Positions 1 to 5,494 of a stretch of DNA of 7,006 bases are shown here, in pieces; positions within the stretch are counted from its first letter, which is position 1, and each line of letters begins with the position of its first letter. The position numbers and the translations under genes are program-made. The DNA is from an uncultured Lachnospiraceae bacterium (GTDB lineage: Bacteria > Bacillota > Clostridia > Lachnospirales > Lachnospiraceae), in contig CAMWYL010000170.1 of assembly GCA_947178465.1 (NCBI GenBank), positions 1 to 7,006 on the forward strand, written 5' to 3'. The notes below the pieces were generated by a model that saw only the letters and a list, made by a program, of their open reading frames with translations, was not told where the DNA came from and searched no databases.

Positions 1-174
1 GTGAACAGGCTGGACGGGGATTATGCTTATCTTCAGAAGGAGGATGAGACGGACGGCGAGCTCAAATGTGTGGCGCGGGCGCTTCTGCCCGCGGAGATTA
101 CAGAGGGCGCCCGGCTTGTATATGAAATGATGGAGTATAGTGTGAGAAACACTTCTGAAGACGTTTCGCCATAA
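1..174 (+). CDS. 3' part of an unrecognised small protein gene
   Basis: An open frame enters from the left edge and stops at TAA 172-174, giving 57 codons. The window begins with GTG, but nothing upstream is visible, so the true start is unknown. The peptide is acidic and ends in DVSP. It contains the stretches NRLDGDYAYLQ, VARALLPAEI and EGARLVYEM. The order 'R-x-x-GDYA ... LLP ... EG-x-L' faintly recalls the small DUF3006-type proteins (R-x-EGD-x-AV ... LP ... EG-x-x-L), but this is only a resemblance and no function is claimed. No membrane segment or signal peptide is visible. The response regulator gene starts 31 nt downstream on the same strand, so the two may share a transcript unless the hairpin at 157-188 interrupts it. 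The reading frame is well supported because it uses ordinary codons up to a clean stop followed by a ribosome-binding site for the next gene. Confidence 0.55.
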   Translation: MNRLDGDYAYLQKEDETDGELKCVARALLPAEITEGARLVYEMMEYSVRNTSEDVSP

Positions 175-188
175 GGTGGAACGTCTTT
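157..188 (+). other. Strong hairpin enclosing the stop codon of the first gene
   Basis: AAGACGTT (158-165) is the exact reverse complement of AACGTCTT (180-187). The pairing continues inwards: T166-G179, then CGCC (167-170) with GGTG (175-178). This gives a continuous 13-bp stem (14 with a G157-T188 wobble) and an ATAA loop at 171-174, so the TAA stop codon lies in the loop. The following bases contain only a broken T-run (TTTCC then GATTTT), so it is at best a weak terminator. It could also be an mRNA-processing or stabilising structure just upstream of the regulator's ribosome binding site. Confidence 0.6.
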
Positions 189-205
189 CCGATTTTGGAG
201 GCAGG

Positions 206-964
206 ATGTATCAGATTGTGTTGTGTGACGACGAGAAAGAGATTTTGGAAGAGCTGTGCAAAAAGGTCCGGAACTGCTTTGACGGGAACAATCTGCCGGC
301 GGAATATACCTGCATTGCGGATGCGAGGGAATTGATGGAACGGATACGGCGTGAGCGAATCGATGTGCTGTTTTTGGACATTGACATGCCATATTACAGC
401 GGAATGGATATTGCGGGATATATCAATGAACAGGGCCGGAATACGCTTCTGATTTTTGTGACAAGCCATGACGCGCTGGTTTATGAGACCTTTGCGTACC
501 GTCCGTTTGGCTTTATCCGCAAGGCACACATGGAGGAGTTTGAGGCACTGGGCAAACGGGTCTGCCGGGAATTGCTTGAGAATAAGCAGGAGCTGGTGCT
601 TCGCAAGGGACAGGAGCTTATCAGGATATTGCTGAAGGATATTATCTATATGGAGGCAGAGGGCAATTATCTCCTGATCAGGCTGCATCCGGAGACGTCT
701 CTTGCGCAGGACAGCACGCCCGAAACGGGTGAGGAGGATGGGATGCTGCGCATCCGGGAAACGATGACGAATATCGAAGCCGCGCTTGGCGGCAAGGGCT
801 TTATCCGGTGCCATAAGGGATATTTGGTGAATGCGGCGTATATGGAACGCTTAAAGAGCACGGAGGCATTATTGCGGGCAGGGAAGGAGAGCTGGCGGAT
901 ACCCATAGGGAGAAGCTACGAGAAAGAGGTGCAGAAAAAGGTTCTGGAGCTGCTGCGTGTGTAA
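206..964 (+). CDS. LytTR-family two-component response regulator
   Basis: Cytoplasmic DNA-binding response regulator of 252 aa, of the AgrA/LytR type. The N-terminal receiver domain (about 1-118) has the acidic pair D8-D9 in LCDDE, the phospho-acceptor D58 in FLDIDMP, T86 after the fourth strand (IFVTS), and K106 after the proline-containing YRPFGFIRK turn. The C-terminal LytTR DNA-binding domain runs from about 128 to 250, with KGQELIRILLKDIIYMEAEGNY and a typical second half, GFIRCHKGYLVNAAYM. Between these lies an unusually long acidic loop (about 161-182). The frame extends upstream to GTG 176, but ATG 206 is preferred: GGAGG lies at 197-201, and family members start with M-[YF]-x-I-x-[LI]-CDDE. 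It stops 18 nt before the kinase gene, so the two form an operon. LytTR proteins bind pairs of about 9-bp direct repeats spaced two helical turns apart; a candidate site lies at 1783-1812, before the ABC exporter operon. Confidence 0.93.
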   Translation: MYQIVLCDDEKEILEELCKKVRNCFDGNNLPAEYTCIADARELMERIRRERIDVLFLDIDMPYYSGMDIAGYINEQGRNTLLIFVTSHDALVYETFAYRPFGFIRKAHMEEFEALGKRVCRELLENKQELVLRKGQELIRILLKDIIYMEAEGNYLLIRLHPETSLAQDSTPETGEEDGMLRIRETMTNIEAALGGKGFIRCHKGYLVNAAYMERLKSTEALLRAGKESWRIPIGRSYEKEVQKKVLELLRV

Positions 965-982
965 GCGGAAAAGGAGAGAAGA

Positions 983-1774
983 ATGAATACACCTATGGGA
1001 ATAATCACGTTGGCATTGCTGTTGTCGGAGGGAATCGCACTGCTATACCTGGTGAATAAAAGGAAAAAAGAACAGGTACAATATGAGGAGCAGGATAAGC
1101 TGCTTACGCAGTATGTGGCGGCAAATCTGGACATGGAAAAGGAATTATCGGATATTACGCATGCGTATGACAGACAGCAGGAGATGGCGGCGGAGCTTCA
1201 AAGAATACAGCAGCAAATCCGGCTGTTGAAGCATGACATGAAGAATCACACGCTGGTAATCCTTTCCTATCTTGAGGCAGACAAGCCCGAGGAGGCCAAG
1301 CGGTACGCGGGGGAGATTCTGGACAAGCTGAATCGGATGTATACATATGTCAATGTCGGGAACTCCCTGTTAAGCTATATTATCAACAGCAAGCTTTCGG
1401 AGGCCAAGGAGTTGGGCATAGAGCTTAAGGCCGAGATAGAGAATCTGCCCTTTTCGTATATGGATAGTGTGGACTTTTCGGCACTGCTCAACAATATGCT
1501 GGATAATGCGATTCGCGGCGCGGTGGATTCGGCAGATAAAAGGCTTGAGGTCAATATTGCCGCGCGCAAGGGCTTTGATGTCATAACAGTTAAGAACAGC
1601 ATTGACGCGTCCGTTTTGGAGAAGAATCCCACGTTAATGTCCTCCAAGGAAGAGCCGGGGCATGGGTATGGACTGCGGCAGATGAAAGCGGTTGCGGAGA
1701 AATACGGGGGAGCGATTGATATTTATGAGAAGAACGGACTGTTTGTTGTGAGCGCGCTAATGGCGGCTGAATGA
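983..1774 (+). CDS. Short GHKL sensor histidine kinase, single membrane anchor
   Basis: Membrane-anchored histidine kinase of 263 aa, partner of the LytTR regulator just upstream; start ATG 983 follows an AAGGAGAG site at 971-978. One hydrophobic segment (about 6-24) is followed by a basic stop (NKRKKEQ) and a coiled-coil-like linker (about 28-80). The phospho-acceptor H84 lies in LLKHDMKNH, the pattern of the AgrC/HPK10 group. The catalytic domain has the N-box NNMLDNAI (170-177, key N175) and a G-box GHGYGL (226-231), and ends at AAE. AgrC-like kinases are usually over 400 aa with five to seven membrane helices. Here that sensor region is replaced by one helix with about five outside residues. 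The frame shows no break, and the intergenic gap is only 18 nt, so recent truncation is not evident. The signal is therefore likely sensed within the membrane or by a partner protein (inference). Confidence 0.92.
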   Translation: MNTPMGIITLALLLSEGIALLYLVNKRKKEQVQYEEQDKLLTQYVAANLDMEKELSDITHAYDRQQEMAAELQRIQQQIRLLKHDMKNHTLVILSYLEADKPEEAKRYAGEILDKLNRMYTYVNVGNSLLSYIINSKLSEAKELGIELKAEIENLPFSYMDSVDFSALLNNMLDNAIRGAVDSADKRLEVNIAARKGFDVITVKNSIDASVLEKNPTLMSSKEEPGHGYGLRQMKAVAEKYGGAIDIYEKNGLFVVSALMAAE

Positions 1775-1782
1775 GCCGGCGC

Positions 1783-1812
1783 GTCGTTTGTCCCTGCATA
1801 GGGGCGGTTTAT
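1783..1812 (+). promoter_or_regulatory. Candidate LytTR-regulator operator (two direct repeats)
   Basis: GTTTGTC (1786-1792) and GTTTATC (1807-1813) are direct repeats offset by exactly 21 bp, i.e. two helical turns. Each fits the GTTN[A/G][T/G] core known for LytTR-domain binding sites; the three bases before each core fit the consensus poorly. The downstream copy ends about 10 bp before the -35 hexamer at 1823, a position suited to activation. A small palindrome, CCCTGCATAGGG, fills the spacer (1792-1803). Binding is inferred only. Confidence 0.4.
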
Positions 1813-1841
1813 CCCACATTGGTTGACGTGTGGGATTTTTT
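1811..1841 (+). terminator. Intrinsic terminator after the two-component operon
   Basis: ATCCCACA (1811-1818) pairs with TGTGGGAT (1829-1836) in a perfect 8-bp stem. The loop is the 10 nt TTGGTTGACG, and a run of six T follows (1836-1841). It lies 36 nt after the kinase stop codon and should end the regulator-kinase transcript. Confidence 0.82.
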
Positions 1842-1852
1842 CGTGTTATAAG
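1823..1852 (+). promoter_or_regulatory. Promoter of the ABC exporter operon
   Basis: TTGACG (1823-1828) and TATAAG (1847-1852) are separated by 18 bp, each one base from the sigma-A consensus; TTATAA at 1846-1851 with 17 bp spacing is an alternative reading. The predicted transcript starts near 1858-1860, leaving a leader of about 18 nt that contains the ribosome binding site AGGTGGTGA (1863-1871). The -35 hexamer lies in the loop of the terminator hairpin. Confidence 0.6.
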
Positions 1853-1876
1853 AATGGGGAACAGGTGGTGAAAGCC

Positions 1877-2797
1877 TTGATTGTGTTAAAAAACGTATGC
1901 AAGACGCTCGCGGGGAAGGAAGTGCTAAAGGACGTATCCTTTCATATAGCTCACAATGAAAGCGTGGGAATCATCGGACTAAACGGCGCGGGAAAAACGA
2001 TGCTGCTGGATACCATGGCAGGAATGATAAAGCCTGATTCCGGATTTATCAGAATCAACGGACAGGAAAGCCTGATCGGGGAGAGTCGGTTTTGCAGGGA
2101 TTTGACGTATGTGTCGGGGACAAGGACGCAGCTGTGGGAGTCGGTTCGGGTTCAGGCGTCCTTTGACAGCTGCATTGAAATGTATCAGACGGACAAAAGG
2201 ACGGCAGCAGCCCGTCTTGCGAAGCTGACGCGGATTTTTGCGATTGAGGAGTTCTTAAAGCAGGAACCGCGCAGTCTGTCGTTAGGGGAAAGGATGCGGT
2301 GCGAGCTGGTATATGCTTTTCTTCCGGCGCCGCCGCTCATTATGCTTGATGAGGTGCTGCTTGGGCTGGATGTTTCCGTAAGGCATAAGATTTTGCGGTA
2401 TCTTGAGGCATATAAGCGCGAGAAGCGTTCGACAATTCTCTACACAAGCAACTGTCTTTCAGAGGTGGAGCTGTTGTGCGACAGGGTGCTGCTGATTGAC
2501 GCGGGAAGGATTATCTTTGACGGGAACACCCGGCATATCATGGAAATCATTTCGCCGCTTTACCGAATGGAGGTGCGGACGGCCTCGCCGCTTCCTGATT
2601 TTGAGGATTTGCCGTTGGAGCGGTACTGCATCGACGGGGAACGGATAACCATTGAATATGATAAACAGAAGCTGGAGACAGCACAGCTTTTGCGGTATCT
2701 TATGGAACGGTGCGAGATAAAGAATGTGCGGTTGTTTGAGCCGGATTTGGAGGAAGCAATCAGGAAAATTTACGGGGGAAACGGATGGAAACGATAA
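1877..2797 (+). CDS. ABC transporter ATPase with degenerate Q- and H-loops
   Basis: ATP-binding subunit of 306 aa. TTG 1877 is preferred because AGGTGGTGA (1863-1871), an 8-of-9 match to the ideal Shine-Dalgarno AGGAGGTGA, lies 5 nt upstream, and the protein then begins MIVLKNVCKT as family members do. GTG 1868 is an alternative; the longest frame begins inside the terminator and is unlikely. Walker A GLNGAGKT (34-41), signature LSLGE (134-138), Walker B LIMLDE (154-159, E159 present) and D-loop LLGLD (161-165) are visible. The Q-loop glutamine is replaced by T82 (SGTRTQL) and the switch histidine by N192 (YTSN). The C-terminus (EPDLEEAIRKIY, 288-299) matches that of the next gene's product, so the two are paralogues, but this one lacks the N-terminal block KYYKVAKRD...FNRKYEV. 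It overlaps the next gene by 13 nt. It probably pairs with that ATPase on the cytoplasmic face (inference). Confidence 0.9.
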   Translation: MIVLKNVCKTLAGKEVLKDVSFHIAHNESVGIIGLNGAGKTMLLDTMAGMIKPDSGFIRINGQESLIGESRFCRDLTYVSGTRTQLWESVRVQASFDSCIEMYQTDKRTAAARLAKLTRIFAIEEFLKQEPRSLSLGERMRCELVYAFLPAPPLIMLDEVLLGLDVSVRHKILRYLEAYKREKRSTILYTSNCLSEVELLCDRVLLIDAGRIIFDGNTRHIMEIISPLYRMEVRTASPLPDFEDLPLERYCIDGERITIEYDKQKLETAQLLRYLMERCEIKNVRLFEPDLEEAIRKIYGGNGWKR

Positions 2798-3756
2798 TTG
2801 CGGTTGAGGGAATCAGGAAATACTATAAGGTTGCGAAGCGGGATAGGGGGATGCGCGCGGCGATAGGACAGCTTTTTAACAGAAAGTATGAGGTGAAGAA
2901 GGCGGTTGACGATATCAGCTTTATGATAGGGCGGGGTGAAATCGTCGGCTTCATAGGTCCCAACGGCGCGGGGAAATCCACGACGATTAAGATGTTGTCG
3001 GGAATTCTGTATCCGGACGCGGGAAGCGTGGAGATTGACGGATTTGTCCCATATAAACAGCGAAAGCAGTATGTGAAGAATATCGGTGTTGTGTTTGGAC
3101 AGAAGTCACAGTTGAATTGGGATTTGCCCCTGATCGAGAGCTTTGAGCTGATGAAATTCATTTACAAAATCCCGCAGGAACAGTATGAGGAGAATTTAAA
3201 GCTGTTCTCGGAGCTTCTGGATATGGAGCCGTTTCTCAGACAGCCGGTGCGGCAGCTCTCATTGGGACAGAGAATGCGGGGAGACATTGTCGCGGCACTT
3301 CTGCATTCGCCGGAGCTTGTATTTCTGGATGAGCCGACAATCGGCTTGGATGTGGTGGCGAAGGAGAAGATACGGGAGTTTATCCGATATATGAATAAAA
3401 CCCGCAAGACAACCATTATTTTTACGACACATGACATGCAGGATATTGAAAAGGTCTGTGACCGCCTGATTATCATTGATAAGGGCAAAAAGATTTACGA
3501 CGGGAGCATTGACGAGATTAAAAACAAATACACAAATTTTAAAACGATTGAGATTCTGCTGGAAAACGGCGGGAAGGAGACGGAGACCTTTGATATCCGT
3601 GTAACGCCCATGAATTCGGTTTTGCAAAAGCTTTTCGCGGAGAAGCACATTAAGGATATCTCTATCTGCGAGCCGGAGATTGACGGAATCATCCGTGACA
3701 TTTACGAGGGAAGGCTTCTGCTTGACAGTCCGGCCATGGAGGGAACAGGCGTATGA
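2785..3756 (+). CDS. ABC-2 exporter ATPase, COG4586 type, canonical motifs
   Basis: ATP-binding subunit of 323 aa, resembling the COG4586 'uncharacterised transport system' ATPases. These carry a distinctive N-terminal stretch before Walker A (here KYYKVAKRDRGMR...LFNRKYEVKKAVDDISF, 12-46) and the run IGVVFGQKSQLNWDLP. All catalytic elements are present: Walker A GPNGAGKS (58-65), Q-loop Q106, signature LSLGQ (158-162), Walker B LVFLDEP (178-184, E183), D-loop D189 and switch H216 (TTHDM). The C-terminal part (about 245-312) includes EPEIDGIIRDIY, shared with the preceding ATPase. Translation is probably coupled at both ends: the start ATG lies inside the end of the previous gene, after GGGGGAA, and the stop overlaps the permease start as ATGA (3753-3756). 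It would power substrate movement through the two permeases encoded next; the substrate is unknown. Confidence 0.95.
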   Translation: METIIAVEGIRKYYKVAKRDRGMRAAIGQLFNRKYEVKKAVDDISFMIGRGEIVGFIGPNGAGKSTTIKMLSGILYPDAGSVEIDGFVPYKQRKQYVKNIGVVFGQKSQLNWDLPLIESFELMKFIYKIPQEQYEENLKLFSELLDMEPFLRQPVRQLSLGQRMRGDIVAALLHSPELVFLDEPTIGLDVVAKEKIREFIRYMNKTRKTTIIFTTHDMQDIEKVCDRLIIIDKGKKIYDGSIDEIKNKYTNFKTIEILLENGGKETETFDIRVTPMNSVLQKLFAEKHIKDISICEPEIDGIIRDIYEGRLLLDSPAMEGTGV

Positions 3757-4541
3757 GAGCATATGTGGAGATTGCCGTTAAAAAATTTCAGGATAAAATG
3801 GCGTACCGGTTGGATTTTTTTATGGGGATTGTCAACACGGCGATTACAATCGTGGTTTATTTGTGCATTTATCGGGCCCTATACGGAAATTCAGTGGAGG
3901 TCGACGGGATAACCTATCAGATGGTGGCGACGAATTTTGTGATTACGCTGGGGTTGTCGAATGCCTTTGGCTACAATGAAATGTTTCTACAGGACAAGGT
4001 TCGGGACGGGAGTATAACAAATGAACTGCTCAAGCCGGTCAGCTTTATATTCCGCCTGCTGGCGGAGAATGTCGGAGAGGGCGCGTTTAAGCTGATCTTT
4101 CACTTTCTGCCGGCACTTCTTTTTACGATGGTGCATACGAGGCTGTGTCCGCCGCAAAGCGCGCTCCATTTGCTGATTATGTTTGGCAGTGTCGTATTGG
4201 GCTATCTCATTTTATGGTTGCTCAGCTTTATTATCCAGACGTGGAGCTTTTGGCTGTTCAGTGTTTGGGGGATTATCACGATTAAAAACGTGCTGGTGAA
4301 TATTCTTGCGGGAACGCTGCTTCCCCTGTGGTTTATGCCGGCGGCGCTGCGCAGGCTGATTTCCTATACGCCGTTTGAGGCAATTTATTTTACGCCGGTG
4401 CGGATATATCTCGGGGAGTTGAGCGGGGCGCAGCTTCTGTTGGGGGTGGCGGTTCAGGTCATATGGATTGCGGTTCTGGGCGTGACTGCAAATGTTTTCT
4501 GGAAAAAGGGTGTAAAAAAACTGGTTGTACAAGGGGGATGA
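3753..4541 (+). CDS. ABC-2 family permease, first subunit (COG4587-like)
   Basis: Integral membrane protein of 262 aa with about six hydrophobic segments (roughly 22-42, 56-74, 110-128, 138-160, 172-195, 227-250). The N-terminal amphipathic stretch KKFQDKMAYRLDFFMG and the cytoplasmic motif DGSITNELLKPVSF (85-98) are typical of the ABC-2 permeases that accompany COG4586 ATPases. In known operons an ATPase is followed by two such permeases, as here; assignment to COG4587 rather than the sister group is by order and general pattern. The start ATG overlaps the ATPase stop (ATGA) and is preceded by GGAGGG (3738-3743). The stop TGA 4539-4541 overlaps or abuts the next start. No extracellular domain or solute-binding partner is encoded nearby, in keeping with an exporter. 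The transported compound cannot be told from sequence. Confidence 0.9.
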   Translation: MRAYVEIAVKKFQDKMAYRLDFFMGIVNTAITIVVYLCIYRALYGNSVEVDGITYQMVATNFVITLGLSNAFGYNEMFLQDKVRDGSITNELLKPVSFIFRLLAENVGEGAFKLIFHFLPALLFTMVHTRLCPPQSALHLLIMFGSVVLGYLILWLLSFIIQTWSFWLFSVWGIITIKNVLVNILAGTLLPLWFMPAALRRLISYTPFEAIYFTPVRIYLGELSGAQLLLGVAVQVIWIAVLGVTANVFWKKGVKKLVVQGG

Positions 4542-4543
4542 AA

Positions 4544-5347
4544 ATGGGGGAGCTTAGAATTGCCGCGCAGTCGTTGAAAATGAGTGTGCGGTCGCGAATG
4601 CAGTACAGGGTGGATGCGCTGGTTGCCACGATTGCGGTATTTGTCAGAGAGTCCGCGAATATTATCGTGATTTATCTCGCGCTGTTGAAATTTGATGTGA
4701 TTAACGGTTGGAATGTGAATGAATTGCTGTTTCTGTTCAGTATTCTTTTTCTGACATATGCCATTGTCGTCTCACTGTTTGCCGATTTGAGGGATTTTTC
4801 GCGGATGATTCGAGAGGGGCGTTTTGACCGGCTCCTCGTGAGACCGAGAGGGCTGTTATTTCAATTGATTTTGAACAATGCCGATGTAATTGCATCGTTG
4901 GGGCATGGGCTGCTGGGAATTCTTTTGTTTGTCCTTTCGGCGGGCAGGGTCGGAATCCAATGGAACCTTGTGACGATCCTGTATTACACGGGAGCGATTA
5001 TCGGCGGGGTATTGATACAGGGCGGGATTTTTATCTTTTTCTCGGCGCTGAGCTTTTACTTTGTGGAGACGGGAAGCATTCGCTCAATCTTCTATTGGAA
5101 TATGAGGAAGTTTGCAGGGTATCCGATCAGTATTTACAACAGGCTGATACAGACGATTTTAATTTATGTGGTTCCGTTTGCGTTTGTGAATTATTTTCCG
5201 GCGCAGTATCTTTTACGAAAGCCTGATATGGCAAATTACAACGAAGCGTATATCTATATCGCGCCGTTTGTCGGGGTGGGGGTATACCTTGCGGCGTATC
5301 TGTTCTGGCGGGTGAGTGTGAGACGGTATTACAGCACGGGAAACTAA
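4544..5347 (+). CDS. ABC-2 family permease, second subunit (COG3694-like)
   Basis: Integral membrane protein of 267 aa with about six hydrophobic segments (roughly 25-48, 60-82, 117-135, 143-172, 200-220, 236-256). Family hallmarks are the cytoplasmic loop REGRFDRLLVRPRG (90-103) and the late block FAGYPISIYNRLIQTILIY...PFAFVNYFPAQYLL (190-224), typical of the PF06182/COG3694 ABC-2 permeases. ATG 4544 is chosen because AAGGGGG (4531-4537) lies 6 nt before it. ATG 4538 would give two more residues and an ATGA overlap with the previous stop, but leaves no spacing after the ribosome site. The frame continues upstream to ATG 4463 inside the previous gene, which is unlikely to be used. It is the last gene of the exporter operon and presumably forms a heterodimer with the preceding permease. 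No obvious terminator follows it directly; the next one is in the lysS leader. Confidence 0.9.
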   Translation: MGELRIAAQSLKMSVRSRMQYRVDALVATIAVFVRESANIIVIYLALLKFDVINGWNVNELLFLFSILFLTYAIVVSLFADLRDFSRMIREGRFDRLLVRPRGLLFQLILNNADVIASLGHGLLGILLFVLSAGRVGIQWNLVTILYYTGAIIGGVLIQGGIFIFFSALSFYFVETGSIRSIFYWNMRKFAGYPISIYNRLIQTILIYVVPFAFVNYFPAQYLLRKPDMANYNEAYIYIAPFVGVGVYLAAYLFWRVSVRRYYSTGN

Positions 5348-5380
5348 GGGAATGCGAAAGAATTGCAGGTTTGCGAAAAG

Positions 5381-5460
5381 GCTGCGGAGATGCTGAAAAG
5401 TTGTAGGCTGTGGAGATACGAAAATGCTGTAAGCTGTAGGAGATACGAAAATGCGCTGTT
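5381..5460 (+). repeat. Imperfect tandem repeat, about three 26-28 bp units
   Basis: Three adjacent units start with GCTG at 5381, 5407 and 5433. Units two and three share the exact 16-mer GGAGATACGAAAATGC (5412-5427 and 5439-5454, offset 27). Unit one has the related GGAGATGCTGAAAAG, and a further partial copy (GCAGGTTTGCGAAAAG, 5365-5380) lies just before it. The last unit runs into the -35 hexamer of the lysS leader promoter. The rest of 5348-5460 shows no gene-like feature. Confidence 0.75.
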
Positions 5461-5488
5461 GACAACTCCGTACAGAAAACGATATAAT
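5459..5488 (+). promoter_or_regulatory. Near-consensus promoter of the lysS T-box transcript
   Basis: TTGACA (5459-5464) and TATAAT (5483-5488) both match the sigma-A consensus exactly and are separated by 18 bp. Transcription should start near 5494-5496, right before the T-box leader, making lysS a unit independent of the exporter operon. Confidence 0.88.
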
Positions 5489-5494
5489 GAGGTG

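Noticed and set aside
75..92. Inverted repeat GCGGGC/GCCCGC inside the first gene
   Set aside because: Short 6-bp stem in GC-rich coding sequence with no T-run; likely incidental.
116..141. Possible promoter TTGTAT ... TATAGT before the response regulator
   Set aside because: Spacing is only 14 bp and the elements lie inside the upstream coding frame.
176..205. GTG 176 as start of the response regulator
   Set aside because: It adds ten residues not seen in the family and sits inside the 157-188 hairpin; ATG 206 has GGAGG before it and gives the normal MYQIVLCDDE start.
98..814. Long antisense frame opposite the response regulator, and other minus-strand frames
   Set aside because: They mirror well-supported + strand genes, lack ribosome binding sites and recognisable domains, and are expected from the codon composition of the sense genes.
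1823..1876. N-terminal extension of the first ATPase back to TTG 1823
   Set aside because: The start would lie in the terminator loop and on the -35 element, without a ribosome binding site. AGGTGGTGA before TTG 1877 and family-like MIVLKNV argue for the shorter protein.
4463..4543. N-terminal extension of the second permease to ATG 4463
   Set aside because: It would overlap the previous gene by 79 nt with a cysteine-rich, unfamily-like sequence and no ribosome site; AAGGGGG upstream of ATG 4544 fits better.
5381..5460. CRISPR array
   Set aside because: Units are directly adjacent and degenerate, with no unique spacers and no cas genes nearby.
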